A stretch of 64,000 nt of DNA from Holophagales bacterium (GTDB lineage Bacteria; Acidobacteriota; Thermoanaerobaculia; Multivoradales; Multivoraceae), in NCBI GenBank assembly GCA_009837885.1, contig VXSP01000044.1, positions 62,001-126,000 of the forward strand. Reading direction: 5' to 3'. Position numbers and translations under genes: made by a program. This document shows positions 32,662 through 40,387 of this stretch, piece by piece; the stretch's first letter is position 1; each line of letters opens with the position of its first letter. The notes under the pieces are model-generated. The model saw only the letters and a program-made list of their open reading frames with translations. It ran no database searches and was not told the DNA's origin.

Positions 32662-34146
32662 TCAGATCCCGCCCGCGAGCAGCAGTTCGGCGGCTTCCCT
32701 GGCGACGCCGTAGGTCCAGTCCGTGGTCAGGCCGAAGAAGACCGCGGCCACCGCTAGCACCCAGGCCGGCGCCAGCATCCCGAGCGGGGCTTCGCGCACG
32801 TGGTCGACCGGCTGGGTTTCGGCCGGCTTGCGGAAGTAGAGGACCTCGACCACCTTGCCGACGTAGACGAGAGCCAGCAGTGAGCTCAGCAGGATGAGCA
32901 CGGCCGCCGCCGTCCAGCCGCGCTCCAGCACTCCGGACACCAGGTACCACTTGCTGACGAAGCCGACCGTGCCCGGCACCCCGATCAGGCTCAGGCCCCC
33001 GATGACCAGCGCGGCGGAAGTCAGCGGCATGCGGCGACCGATGCCGGCAAGTGCGTCGATGTGGACGGAGCCGACCCGGTAGAGCAGGCAGGCGACGACG
33101 AGGAACAATCCCCCCTTCATCACCGCGTGATTGAACAGGTGGACCAGGCCGCCGGCGAGCCCGGTCGCGTTCGCGGTCGAGAGGCCGAGGGTCATGTAGC
33201 CGATCTGGGCGACGCTCGAGTAGGCCAGCAACCGCCGCAGGTCGGTCTGGAAGATCGCGGCGCCCGAGGCCAGGAACATCGCCAGGATGGACAGTGGCAG
33301 CAGCACCGCCTGCAGGCGCAGTTCCTCGAACACGAAGGGCGCACCGAAGATCGTGAACAGGACCATCGCCAGCAGGTAGAAGGAGACCTTCGTGGCCGTC
33401 GCGGCCAGGAAGGCGCTGACCTTGGGCGGCGCGAACGAGTAGGCGTTGGGCAGCCAGTGGTGCAGCGGAAAGACCGCCAGCTTGATCGAGATGCCGACGA
33501 CCAGGAGCGCCAGCGCGAGCACGGTGCCGCGATCGTCGAGCGAGGGCTCGAGCCGCGCCGCGATGTCGCGCAGGTTCAGCGTGCCCGTCGCCTGGTAGAG
33601 CAGGCCGACGCCCAGCATGAAGAAGACGCCGCCGATCGTGCCCATGACCAGGTAGTAGAAGGCGGACATCACGGCGCGCCGGTGGCCGCCGAGGCTGACC
33701 AGGATGTAGGACGACAGCGACGAGATCTCGAGGAACACGAAGATGTTGAAGGCGTCCCCGGTGATCGCGATGCCGAGCAGGCCGGAGATGCAGAGCAGGA
33801 ACACCGCGTAGTAGAGGTGCCGGCGCTGCTCCGGCACGCGCGGCGGGCCGCCCCGGGAGTCGAAGCTGAAGACCACCAGGGCCATCGCGGTGACCAGGGC
33901 GAGGAGGTAGGCGTTGATGGTCGAGACCCGGTACTCGATCCCCAGCGGCGGCGGCCAGCCGCCGAGCTGGTAGGAGATGACGCCGCCGCCTCGTACCTCG
34001 ACCAGCAGGGCGACCGCGATCGCGAAGCAGGCCGCGATGACGCCGAGACTGAAGAGGCGGCAGAAGCGCGGATGGCGCACCAGTACGCAGACCGGAGCCG
34101 CGAGCAGCGGCAGGACGACTTCCAGGACGAGGATCTTCTCGATCAC
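32662..34146 (-). CDS. mrpD: Mrp-type Na+/H+ antiporter subunit D
   Basis: A 494-residue antiporter-like subunit. 'NIFVFLEISSLSSYILVSLG' holds the conserved Glu, 'GISIKLAVFPLHHWLPNAYSF' the conserved Lys, and 'FLAATATKVSFYLLAMVLF' the second Lys. About 14 membrane helices. It is homologous to NuoN/NuoM and thought to carry one proton path of the complex. It lies 28 bases after mrpC. Confidence 0.9.
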   Translation of the reverse strand: MIEKILVLEVVLPLLAAPVCVLVRHPRFCRLFSLGVIAACFAIAVALLVEVRGGGVISYQLGGWPPPLGIEYRVSTINAYLLALVTAMALVVFSFDSRGGPPRVPEQRRHLYYAVFLLCISGLLGIAITGDAFNIFVFLEISSLSSYILVSLGGHRRAVMSAFYYLVMGTIGGVFFMLGVGLLYQATGTLNLRDIAARLEPSLDDRGTVLALALLVVGISIKLAVFPLHHWLPNAYSFAPPKVSAFLAATATKVSFYLLAMVLFTIFGAPFVFEELRLQAVLLPLSILAMFLASGAAIFQTDLRRLLAYSSVAQIGYMTLGLSTANATGLAGGLVHLFNHAVMKGGLFLVVACLLYRVGSVHIDALAGIGRRMPLTSAALVIGGLSLIGVPGTVGFVSKWYLVSGVLERGWTAAAVLILLSSLLALVYVGKVVEVLYFRKPAETQPVDHVREAPLGMLAPAWVLAVAAVFFGLTTDWTYGVAREAAELLLAGGI

Positions 34147-34174
34147 GACGATCTTCCCGATTCCGGAGGGGGCC

Positions 34175-34588
34175 TCAGCCGTGCTCCATGTCGTAGACCA
34201 CCGCCTCGTCCTCCTCGGACGTGCCGTAGTCGCCGTGGATGCGCACGGCCAGCGCCAGCGCCAGCGCGGTGGTGGCGACGCCGACCACGATCGCGGTCAG
34301 CATCAGCACGTGCGGCAGCGGGTTCGAGTAGACGATTTCGTGGCCGCCGTGACCTCCGGCGTGATCCGCTCCGGCGGGAACGATCGGCGCCGTGCCGCCC
34401 TCCACCTTGGCCATCGTCACGTAGAAGAGGATCGCTGCTGCCTGGAAAATGTTGAGCCCCATCACCTTCTTGATCAGGTTGTCGCGGGCGATGACGATGT
34501 AGAGCCCGACCATCATCAGCGCGATGATCAGCCAGTAGGCCCAGAGGCCCCAACCAACCGAAGACACGAGCGCTTCCGGCAGGTTCAC
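34175..34588 (-). CDS. mrpC: Mrp-type Na+/H+ antiporter subunit C
   Basis: GTG 34588 overlaps the mrpB stop (GTGA). The 137-residue protein has three membrane helices ('LWAYWLIIALMMVGLYIVIA', 'NIFQAAAILFYVTMA', 'LPHVLMLTAIVVGVATTALALALAV'), the NuoK-like subunit, with 'LIKKVMGLNIFQAA' and a His/Gly-rich periplasmic loop. The long upstream frame is antisense/shifted over mrpB and is not used. Confidence 0.88.
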   Translation of the reverse strand: MNLPEALVSSVGWGLWAYWLIIALMMVGLYIVIARDNLIKKVMGLNIFQAAAILFYVTMAKVEGGTAPIVPAGADHAGGHGGHEIVYSNPLPHVLMLTAIVVGVATTALALALAVRIHGDYGTSEEDEAVVYDMEHG

Positions 34589-35085
34589 GAGGCCTCTCCG
34601 CCGGCGCCGGCGTCCAGGGCCGGGTCCGCGCCCGTCCTGTCCTCGTCCGTGCGGCGGCCCACGAACGCGTAGTAGACGCGCATGATGGTTGCCGCGACGG
34701 CGATGCCGACGCCCAGTTCGATGACGATGATGCCGAGGTGCTGGCCGTAGTGGCCGGTGGTCAGCGGATCGAGCGCCGAGTAGTTCAGGAACTCTCCGCC
34801 CAGGAACATCGCCACGACGCCGACCGCGCCGTAGAGCAGCACTCCCGCCGCCATCAGGCGCTCCGTCAGCACGACGGGAACGACCTGCCGCAGCGTCTCC
34901 GCGCCGAAGGTCAGGGCGAAGATGATGAGCCCCGCGGCGAAGATGACGCCGGCCTGGAAGCCGCCGCCGGGGCCGAAGTCGCCGTGGAACTGCACGTAGA
35001 GGCCGAACAGGAGGATGACCGGCACCAGAGCCCGGGCGATGACCCGCAGGATCGGCATCTGGCGGACGCGGGACGGTGGCTTCAC
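34585..35085 (-). CDS. mrpB: Mrp-type Na+/H+ antiporter subunit B
   Basis: A 166-residue MrpB/MnhB protein: 'RALVPVILLFGLYVQFHGDFGPGGGFQAGVIFAAG' contains the family's HGxxxPGGGFQAG motif; four helices follow ('HLGIIVIELGVGIAVAATIMRVYY' is the last). Its start overlaps the preceding gene's stop (ATGA). Confidence 0.92.
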   Translation of the reverse strand: MKPPSRVRQMPILRVIARALVPVILLFGLYVQFHGDFGPGGGFQAGVIFAAGLIIFALTFGAETLRQVVPVVLTERLMAAGVLLYGAVGVVAMFLGGEFLNYSALDPLTTGHYGQHLGIIVIELGVGIAVAATIMRVYYAFVGRRTDEDRTGADPALDAGAGGEAS

Positions 35086-35636
35086 GATTCCTCCTCGCCG
35101 TGTCCAGCCCGGCGTCGCAGGCCGAGTCCGCCCAGCAGCAGCGCGACCCCGACGCCGGCGGTGAAGATGACCACCACTTCACCGAACGTGTCGTAGCCGC
35201 GGAAGCTGGCCAGGATGGCGGTGACGATGTTCGGGATGTGGATCTTCTCTTCCGTCTCGGCGATCAGCTCCGGCGCCAGGTGGTGGTGGATGACGGCGTC
35301 CGGATCGCCGTAGGCCGGCATGTCCCAGGTGCCGTAGATCAGCGCCGCGCCGGTGGCGACGACGATCAGGATCGGCAGGATTCGCGTTCTTTCCTGTTGC
35401 TTCTCGCGCCGCGAGGTCAGGCTGAGCGCTCCGAGAAAGAGCACGGTGCTGACGCCGGCGCCCACCGCGGCCTCGGTGAAGGCGACGTCCACGGCGTCCA
35501 TCAGGACGAACAGCCCGGCCGCCAGCAGGCTCGCGATCCCGGTCAGCATGGCGGCGGCGAACAGGTCCTTGAGTCTCGCCACGACGATCACGGTGGCGAG
35601 CAGCAGCAGCATGAGGAGGAGTTCAACCGGCGGCAT
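35082..35636 (-). CDS. Stand-alone MrpA C-terminal module (DUF4040 + MbhE-like)
   Basis: ATG 35636 ('MPPVELLLMLLLLATVIVV') gives 184 residues. The first half is the DUF4040/MbhD domain ('DLFAAAMLTGIASLLAAGLFVLMDAVDVAFTEAAVGAG', quoted in part: the 'DVAFTEAAVGAG' motif is diagnostic). The second half ('NIVTAILASFRGYDTFGEVVVIFTAGVGV') is the MbhE-like part. In bacterial Mrp these usually are the C-terminal end of the large MrpA; here they are a separate gene and the large NuoL-like part is at the end of the operon. Start overlaps the end of mrpG by 14 bases. Confidence 0.85.
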   Translation of the reverse strand: MPPVELLLMLLLLATVIVVARLKDLFAAAMLTGIASLLAAGLFVLMDAVDVAFTEAAVGAGVSTVLFLGALSLTSRREKQQERTRILPILIVVATGAALIYGTWDMPAYGDPDAVIHHHLAPELIAETEEKIHIPNIVTAILASFRGYDTFGEVVVIFTAGVGVALLLGGLGLRRRAGHGEEES

Positions 35637-35964
35637 CGCCGTCCCCTCCCCGCTCGTCCTCAATCTCAAGCTCGAGAGCCAGCCCGTGGCCGTGAGCCGC
35701 CTTGACCAGTGCGTGCGCGATCGCCGGGCTGCTGAACAGGAGAAAGGCGAGCACCAGGAGCAGCTTCAGGGTCACCATGGACAGGCCGCCCTGGAGCATC
35801 AGGCCCAGGAGCATCAACCCGGCGCCGGCGGTGTCCGTGACGCTCGCCGCGTGGGTGCGCTGGTAGAACTCGGAGAAGCGGTGCAGACCGACGCCGCCGA
35901 CGATGCAGAAGAAGCCGCCGGCAACCAGCAGGACCGCGGTCGCGATGTCCAGCGCGCCGCTCAA
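35623..35964 (-). CDS. mrpG: Mrp-type Na+/H+ antiporter subunit G
   Basis: TTG 35964 overlaps the mrpF stop (TTGA). The 113-residue protein has the MnhG signature 'GLHRFSEFYQRTHAASVTDTAG' flanked by helices 'IATAVLLVAGGFFCIVGGVG' and 'LKLLLVLAFLLFSSPAIAHAL'. Small accessory subunit of the antiporter. Confidence 0.88.
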   Translation of the reverse strand: MSGALDIATAVLLVAGGFFCIVGGVGLHRFSEFYQRTHAASVTDTAGAGLMLLGLMLQGGLSMVTLKLLLVLAFLLFSSPAIAHALVKAAHGHGLALELEIEDERGGDGDAAG

Positions 35965-36239
35965 CGGTCGGGCTTCCGGTCGTCGCGTGCGAGGTTGCCG
36001 AAACGCGCGAAGCGCAGCACCGCCAGGGTGCCGGTGAAGTTGACCAGGGTGTAGACGATCGCGAGATCGAGCCACTCGGGCCGTCCGGTGAGGAAACCGG
36101 CGACCGCGATCAGCAGCACCGTCTTCGTCCCGAACATGTTGACGGCCAGGATGCGGTCGAACACGGTGGGGCCGATCGCGGCGCGGGCGAGCGCCAGGAA
36201 CATCGTCACGATGATCGCCGCCATCCCCGCCACGTACAT
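35961..36239 (-). CDS. mrpF: Mrp-type Na+/H+ antiporter subunit F
   Basis: ATG 36239 shares a base with the mrpE stop (TGATG). The 92-residue protein has three helices and the MnhF signature 'GPTVFDRILAVNMFGTKTVLL'. The ORF upstream of 36239 is a frame shadow of mrpE. Confidence 0.88.
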   Translation of the reverse strand: MYVAGMAAIIVTMFLALARAAIGPTVFDRILAVNMFGTKTVLLIAVAGFLTGRPEWLDLAIVYTLVNFTGTLAVLRFARFGNLARDDRKPDR

Positions 36240-36730
36240 CAGTTCGAGCCTCCCTCGATCCGCAGCACGTCGCGGTCCATCGAGCCGTCCATCACGTCCG
36301 CCTCGCTCTCCGCGTCGAGGGCGTAGACCAGGAGTTCGTCGTCCCGGAGGTCCAGCGTGATCGTCCCGGGTGTGAGAGTGATGAAGTTCGCGTACAGCAC
36401 CTGGCCGAACGACGTCTTCTGGCTCGCCGTCACGCGCCGGAGCCGGGGGTGGAGTTCGATCCTCGGCGACAGGATCAGCTTCGTCACGTGGACGTTCGCC
36501 GCCGCGACCTTGACCGCGAAGGAGACCAGGAACCGCGGCAGCCGAAGCCAGGCGGCGGCGCGGAAGAACTCGAAACCGCCTCCCGCGGCCCGTTCGAGGG
36601 CCAGGTAGAGGCGCCAGACGAAGGCGACCGAAACCAGGCCGAAGACCGGGATCAGCCACCCGTCCAGCGTGTACGGCCCGGAGAGGGCGAGCCAGACGGC
36701 GGCCAGCAGCAGGAGAACGCCCAGCCTCAC
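36239..36730 (-). CDS. mrpE: Mrp-type Na+/H+ antiporter subunit E
   Basis: GTG 36730 begins 'MRLGVLLLLAAVWLALSGPY', the usual MnhE start, giving 163 residues. 'AAANVHVTKLILSPRIELHPRL' and 'LYANFITLTPGTITLDLRDDELLVYALD' are the MnhE signature. First antiporter gene of the operon, 14 bases after the lipoprotein gene. Confidence 0.88.
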   Translation of the reverse strand: MRLGVLLLLAAVWLALSGPYTLDGWLIPVFGLVSVAFVWRLYLALERAAGGGFEFFRAAAWLRLPRFLVSFAVKVAAANVHVTKLILSPRIELHPRLRRVTASQKTSFGQVLYANFITLTPGTITLDLRDDELLVYALDAESEADVMDGSMDRDVLRIEGGSN

Positions 36731-36744
36731 GGCGGCATCAGCCT

Positions 36745-37176
36745 CTAGCCGTCCGCATAGGACTGCTTGCCTTTCAGGATGGTCAGGCTCCACTTGCCGG
36801 TGGCCCGGATTCGCAGCGTCTTGACGCCCGCTTCAGGGACGAAGAAGGTCGTGATCCCCGACCACTCCTCCGCGTTCCGCGAGATGTCGACGGGCGGCCC
36901 CACGGCGAAGACGCCCCGGTTGCCCTCGACGCTGGCGGTGGCGGTGTGGTCGCCGCCGGCCATCTGGAACCGTACCGTGGCGTTGCCCTCGCCCTCGATG
37001 CAGCCGACACCGCAGGGCTTCGGCGGCGGCGCCGGCGCCGGCGGCTTCCACGTCGGGCGTTCGACGACGGGCGGGGCGGGTTCGACAGCGTCCTCGGCGC
37101 ATCCGGCGAGGCCGAGCGTCAGGCATCCGGCGAGCATCCAGGTGCTCGCCGCGTCGAGCGGGAACGGTCGCTTCAC
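36745..37176 (-). CDS. Small lipoprotein of unknown function
   Basis: A 143-residue protein. 'LAGCLTLGLAGCAED' gives a lipobox (Cys26 likely). A Pro-rich linker ('KPPAPAPPPKPCGVGC') leads to a domain of about 80 residues, 'GNATVRFQMAGGDHTATASV', that looks like a beta-sandwich. No family recognised. It is coupled to the S9 peptidase gene (ATGA, 37173-37176) and followed by mrpE, so it may be made together with the antiporter. Confidence 0.7.
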   Translation of the reverse strand: MKRPFPLDAASTWMLAGCLTLGLAGCAEDAVEPAPPVVERPTWKPPAPAPPPKPCGVGCIEGEGNATVRFQMAGGDHTATASVEGNRGVFAVGPPVDISRNAEEWSGITTFFVPEAGVKTLRIRATGKWSLTILKGKQSYADG

Positions 37177-39314
37177 TCCCCGCCGCCCGTTGCCTCGGTT
37201 TCCGGTGCTTCGCCTCCCTCGTCCGCGTCATCATCGGCCTCAGCCCAGGGCAGGTAGTCGGCGTAGTCGATCTCGTGCGGCGGCGGCTCGCCACCGGGAC
37301 CCTTGAGGTAGTGCTCCATCCAGCGCAGGGTGCGGAGCATGTAGTCGAGGCGGGCCGCCGAGCGCCGGTTGCCGTGGCCCTCGCCGGGGTAGAGGACCAG
37401 CCGCACGGGCGCCTGGCCGAGGGTCTTCAGGTGCCGGTGCAGCTCAAGCGACTGGCTGGGATGGACCCGGGGGTCCTCCTTGCCGTGCAGGATCAGGGTC
37501 GGCGTGCGGTTGCGCTTGACGTAGTAGATGGGGCTGCTCTTCTCGAAGTAGTCCCAGTCGTCCCAGAGCGTGGTGAGGTGATGGACCAGCTTCATCTCCA
37601 TCGGGATATCTGTCGTCCCCAGCTTGGAGATGTTGTTCGAGATGCCGACGAAGGGAATCGCCGCGGCGAAGCGGTCGGAGTAGTAGGTCGCGCCCCAGGC
37701 CGACGCGTAGCCGCCGTATGAGCCGCCGGTGATGCCGACCCGGTCGCGGTCGACGAGGCCGATCTCGATCAGGTGGTCGACCGCGACGATCAGGTCGTCG
37801 AACTCGGGACCGGCGGCGGCGTGTTGGCCGAGCTTCGAGAACTCGACGCCGCGGCCCGTGCTGCCGCGGTAGTTCGGGTAGAAGGAGGCGAAGCCGCGGG
37901 CGGCGGCGAGCTGCGCGAAGTTCGAGTAGCTGGTCAGCCAGCCGTTGCTGTGGTGGCTCTCAGGGCCGCCGTGGACGAACAGGATCAGCGGATAGCGCCG
38001 GCCCTCCTCGTAGCCGAGCGGGTAGATCAGCAACCCCTCGAGCTCGAGTCCGTCCGGCGCTACGTGCCGGACGACCTCCTGGCGGGCGAGGTCGACGTCG
38101 TCGAGCCAGGGGTTCGAGTTCGTCATCCGCACCGGCGGCGCCCGCGGCTCCGCCGGGTCGTAGCGGTAGATCTCCCTCGGGTGATCGGGGCTGTCCGCGA
38201 CCAGCGCCGCGGCGCCGCCATCGCGCGGCAGGCTGAAGCCGAGGCTGATCGGACCGCCCGGTTCTACCAGCGTCTCGGCTTCTCCCGAGGTCGACACCCT
38301 GCCCAGGGTGCTCCAGACGCCGACGGAGGCCGCGTACAGGAGGTGCTCGTCGTCCTCCCAGGTGAACGAGGCGACGTGGCCCTCGAGCGCCGGCAGCAGG
38401 TCGCTGAAGCCGCCTTCGCTGCCCACGAGCATCAGCCTGCCGGCCGCCGGGTCGTGCTGATCGACGGCCGATACGGCGGCAACCTGTTCGCCGTTCGGGC
38501 TGAACTCGACCTGGCCGAGCTTGCCGAGTGCCTCGACCTTCGAGACCACGGGGAAGTCGTCCATCGACGCGTCCACGATCACGACGGACTTGCTCGTGTA
38601 GGAGTCGTCGATCAGGGCGGTCGGCGTGGTCACCGCGGCGAGGCGTTCGCCGCCCGGGCTCCAGACGGCGGAGATGACGTGCCCGTCGACCGACTCGACC
38701 AGGACGGGCTTCGACTCGTCGTCGCTACGGTCGGCATCGAGCGCGGGAACGTCCGCGATCCACAGCCGCGTCATGGGACGGTCCTCTTCGTAGATCTCCT
38801 GGTTGAACCCCTTGTCGCGGAGCGTCTTCAGTTCCTTGGCGGTTTCCTCGCGGGCCAGGAACGCGACCCGGCCGCCGTCCGGCGACAGGACGTAGGAGCC
38901 GACGCCGTTCGGGTGCTCGACCAGCTTGCGGCTTTCGCCACCACCGACCGGGATGCCGTAGAGGGAGGAGGCCGAATCCCCGCCGCGGCGCGAGGTGAAG
39001 AGAATCTCGTCGTTGCCGCGGAAGCTGGGGCGGCCGACGTTCACCGAACCGGCGACGAAGGGCCGGGAGGACCCGGGCTCGGCCATGTCGAGCACGTGCA
39101 GCTCGGTCCACGAACCGCCGCTGTCCTCGTCCAGCGGCCGCCGCGGGACGCTCAGCAGGTAGGCCGCCAGACTGCCGTCGGGCGACACCTCCACCGTGCC
39201 GACGCTGCGCAGCGTGGCGATGTGGTGCGGCTCGATCGGGTTCGTCTCCTGGGCCGTGACCGCGAACGGCGCGGCCAGCGCGACGAGGACGATGCAAGCG
39301 ATGTTCCGGTTCAT
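37173..39314 (-). CDS. Exported S9-family serine peptidase
   Basis: ATG 39314 has AGGAGAG eight bases upstream and begins with a signal peptide ('IACIVLVALAAPFAVTAQE'); the frame before it is a shadow of the kinase gene. The 713-residue protein is an N-terminal beta-propeller ('GTVEVSPDGSLAAYLLSVP', 'YVLSPDGGRVAFLAREE') plus an alpha/beta-hydrolase domain with 'GITGGSYGGYASAWG' (nucleophile Ser, about residue 532), 'LHGKEDPRVHPSQ' (Asp) and 'YPGEGHGNRR' (His). It belongs to the dipeptidyl-peptidase IV / acylaminoacyl-peptidase family and would trim oligopeptides in the periplasm. Confidence 0.92.
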   Translation of the reverse strand: MNRNIACIVLVALAAPFAVTAQETNPIEPHHIATLRSVGTVEVSPDGSLAAYLLSVPRRPLDEDSGGSWTELHVLDMAEPGSSRPFVAGSVNVGRPSFRGNDEILFTSRRGGDSASSLYGIPVGGGESRKLVEHPNGVGSYVLSPDGGRVAFLAREETAKELKTLRDKGFNQEIYEEDRPMTRLWIADVPALDADRSDDESKPVLVESVDGHVISAVWSPGGERLAAVTTPTALIDDSYTSKSVVIVDASMDDFPVVSKVEALGKLGQVEFSPNGEQVAAVSAVDQHDPAAGRLMLVGSEGGFSDLLPALEGHVASFTWEDDEHLLYAASVGVWSTLGRVSTSGEAETLVEPGGPISLGFSLPRDGGAAALVADSPDHPREIYRYDPAEPRAPPVRMTNSNPWLDDVDLARQEVVRHVAPDGLELEGLLIYPLGYEEGRRYPLILFVHGGPESHHSNGWLTSYSNFAQLAAARGFASFYPNYRGSTGRGVEFSKLGQHAAAGPEFDDLIVAVDHLIEIGLVDRDRVGITGGSYGGYASAWGATYYSDRFAAAIPFVGISNNISKLGTTDIPMEMKLVHHLTTLWDDWDYFEKSSPIYYVKRNRTPTLILHGKEDPRVHPSQSLELHRHLKTLGQAPVRLVLYPGEGHGNRRSAARLDYMLRTLRWMEHYLKGPGGEPPPHEIDYADYLPWAEADDDADEGGEAPETEATGGGE

Positions 39315-39327
39315 GGTCTCTCTCCTG

Positions 39328-40380
39328 TCATTGGACCGCCGTGGCCTGCCGCTCTTCGATCGCCGCCAGCCGTTCCCGGATGTCGGGCGACAGCTTGACG
39401 CCCAGGTGCGTGATCGTATCCGCCGCCATGGCGATGCCGATCTCGCAACAGGTGCGGATCGGCAGACCCCGCAGCAGGCCGTAGAGGAAGCCGGCGGCGA
39501 AGCAGTCGCCGGCGCCGGTCGTGTCGACGACCTCGACCTGGTGCGCTGGAACGCGGTGGACTTCGTCGCCGCGGCGCACCCAGGCGCCCCGCACGCCGTC
39601 CTTGACCGCGACCACCTCGATCGTCTTCGCCAGCTCACGCGCCGCGGCCTCTGGTCCCAGGCCGGTCATCATCCGCGCCTCCTCGGCGTTGGCGAACAGG
39701 ATGTCGAAGCCGTGCTCCTTGTGCCGCATGAGGTGGTCGCGGGAGCGCCGGACCGCGAACGGATCGGCGACGTCGATGGCGAGTTTGGCCCCGGCGGCGC
39801 GGGCGACCTCGATGGCGTGTTCGATCGCGTCGATCTGGTTCGGGGTGTCCCAGATGTAACCCGTGGTGAAGAAGATACGGGACCTCCGGATGTCCTCCTC
39901 GGGCACGTGCTCCGGGCGGTACTGGCGGCAGACGCCCAGGTGCGTGTTCATCGTCCGCTCGCCGTCGGGCGTCACCAGCACGACCGAGGTGCCGGTGACG
40001 CCGTCGATCCTTGCCAGCCGGTTCCGGACCCGGCTGGCGTTCAGGCCGCGCTCGAACAGGCGGCCGGTGTCGTCGCCGGCGACCGCCGAGCTGTAGCTCG
40101 CGTCGACACCCAGCAGGGACGCGGCGCGCAGCACGTTGGCGCAGGAGCCGCCAGCCTCGATCTCGGGTTGCAGGATCTCGCCGTCGCGGTTCAGCACGTG
40201 ATCGAGGATCGCCTCCTGCTCCTCGGCGGTGACGAGCTTCATGATCCCCTTGTCGAGGCCCATCTCGTCGAGGTGCCTGTCCTCTACCCGGACCAGGAGG
40301 TCGAGGATCGCGTTCTCGATCCCAACGAGTTCCGGGTCGGCCCCTTCCGGGCCGATTCCTGTCCGCGGCGGCTTCGCCAC
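39328..40380 (-). CDS. PfkB-family carbohydrate/nucleoside kinase
   Basis: A 350-residue ribokinase-fold kinase. 'AGGSCANVLRAASLLGVDASY' near residue 75 and 'VVDTTGAGDCFAAGFLYGLL' near 285 (anion hole and catalytic Asp) define the family. The 'GGSCANVL' start and 'FTTGYIWDTPNQ' resemble adenosine-kinase-like members. Substrate not settled. It lies 13 bases before the S9 peptidase gene and seven bases after the ligase gene. Confidence 0.88.
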   Translation of the reverse strand: MAKPPRTGIGPEGADPELVGIENAILDLLVRVEDRHLDEMGLDKGIMKLVTAEEQEAILDHVLNRDGEILQPEIEAGGSCANVLRAASLLGVDASYSSAVAGDDTGRLFERGLNASRVRNRLARIDGVTGTSVVLVTPDGERTMNTHLGVCRQYRPEHVPEEDIRRSRIFFTTGYIWDTPNQIDAIEHAIEVARAAGAKLAIDVADPFAVRRSRDHLMRHKEHGFDILFANAEEARMMTGLGPEAAARELAKTIEVVAVKDGVRGAWVRRGDEVHRVPAHQVEVVDTTGAGDCFAAGFLYGLLRGLPIRTCCEIGIAMAADTITHLGVKLSPDIRERLAAIEERQATAVQ

Positions 40381-40387
40381 GGTCGGC

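Noticed and set aside
35961..36659. A 232-residue MrpF with a long N-terminal extension
   Set aside because: The extension is a frame shadow of mrpE; ATG 36239 overlaps the mrpE stop and gives the normal 92-residue length.
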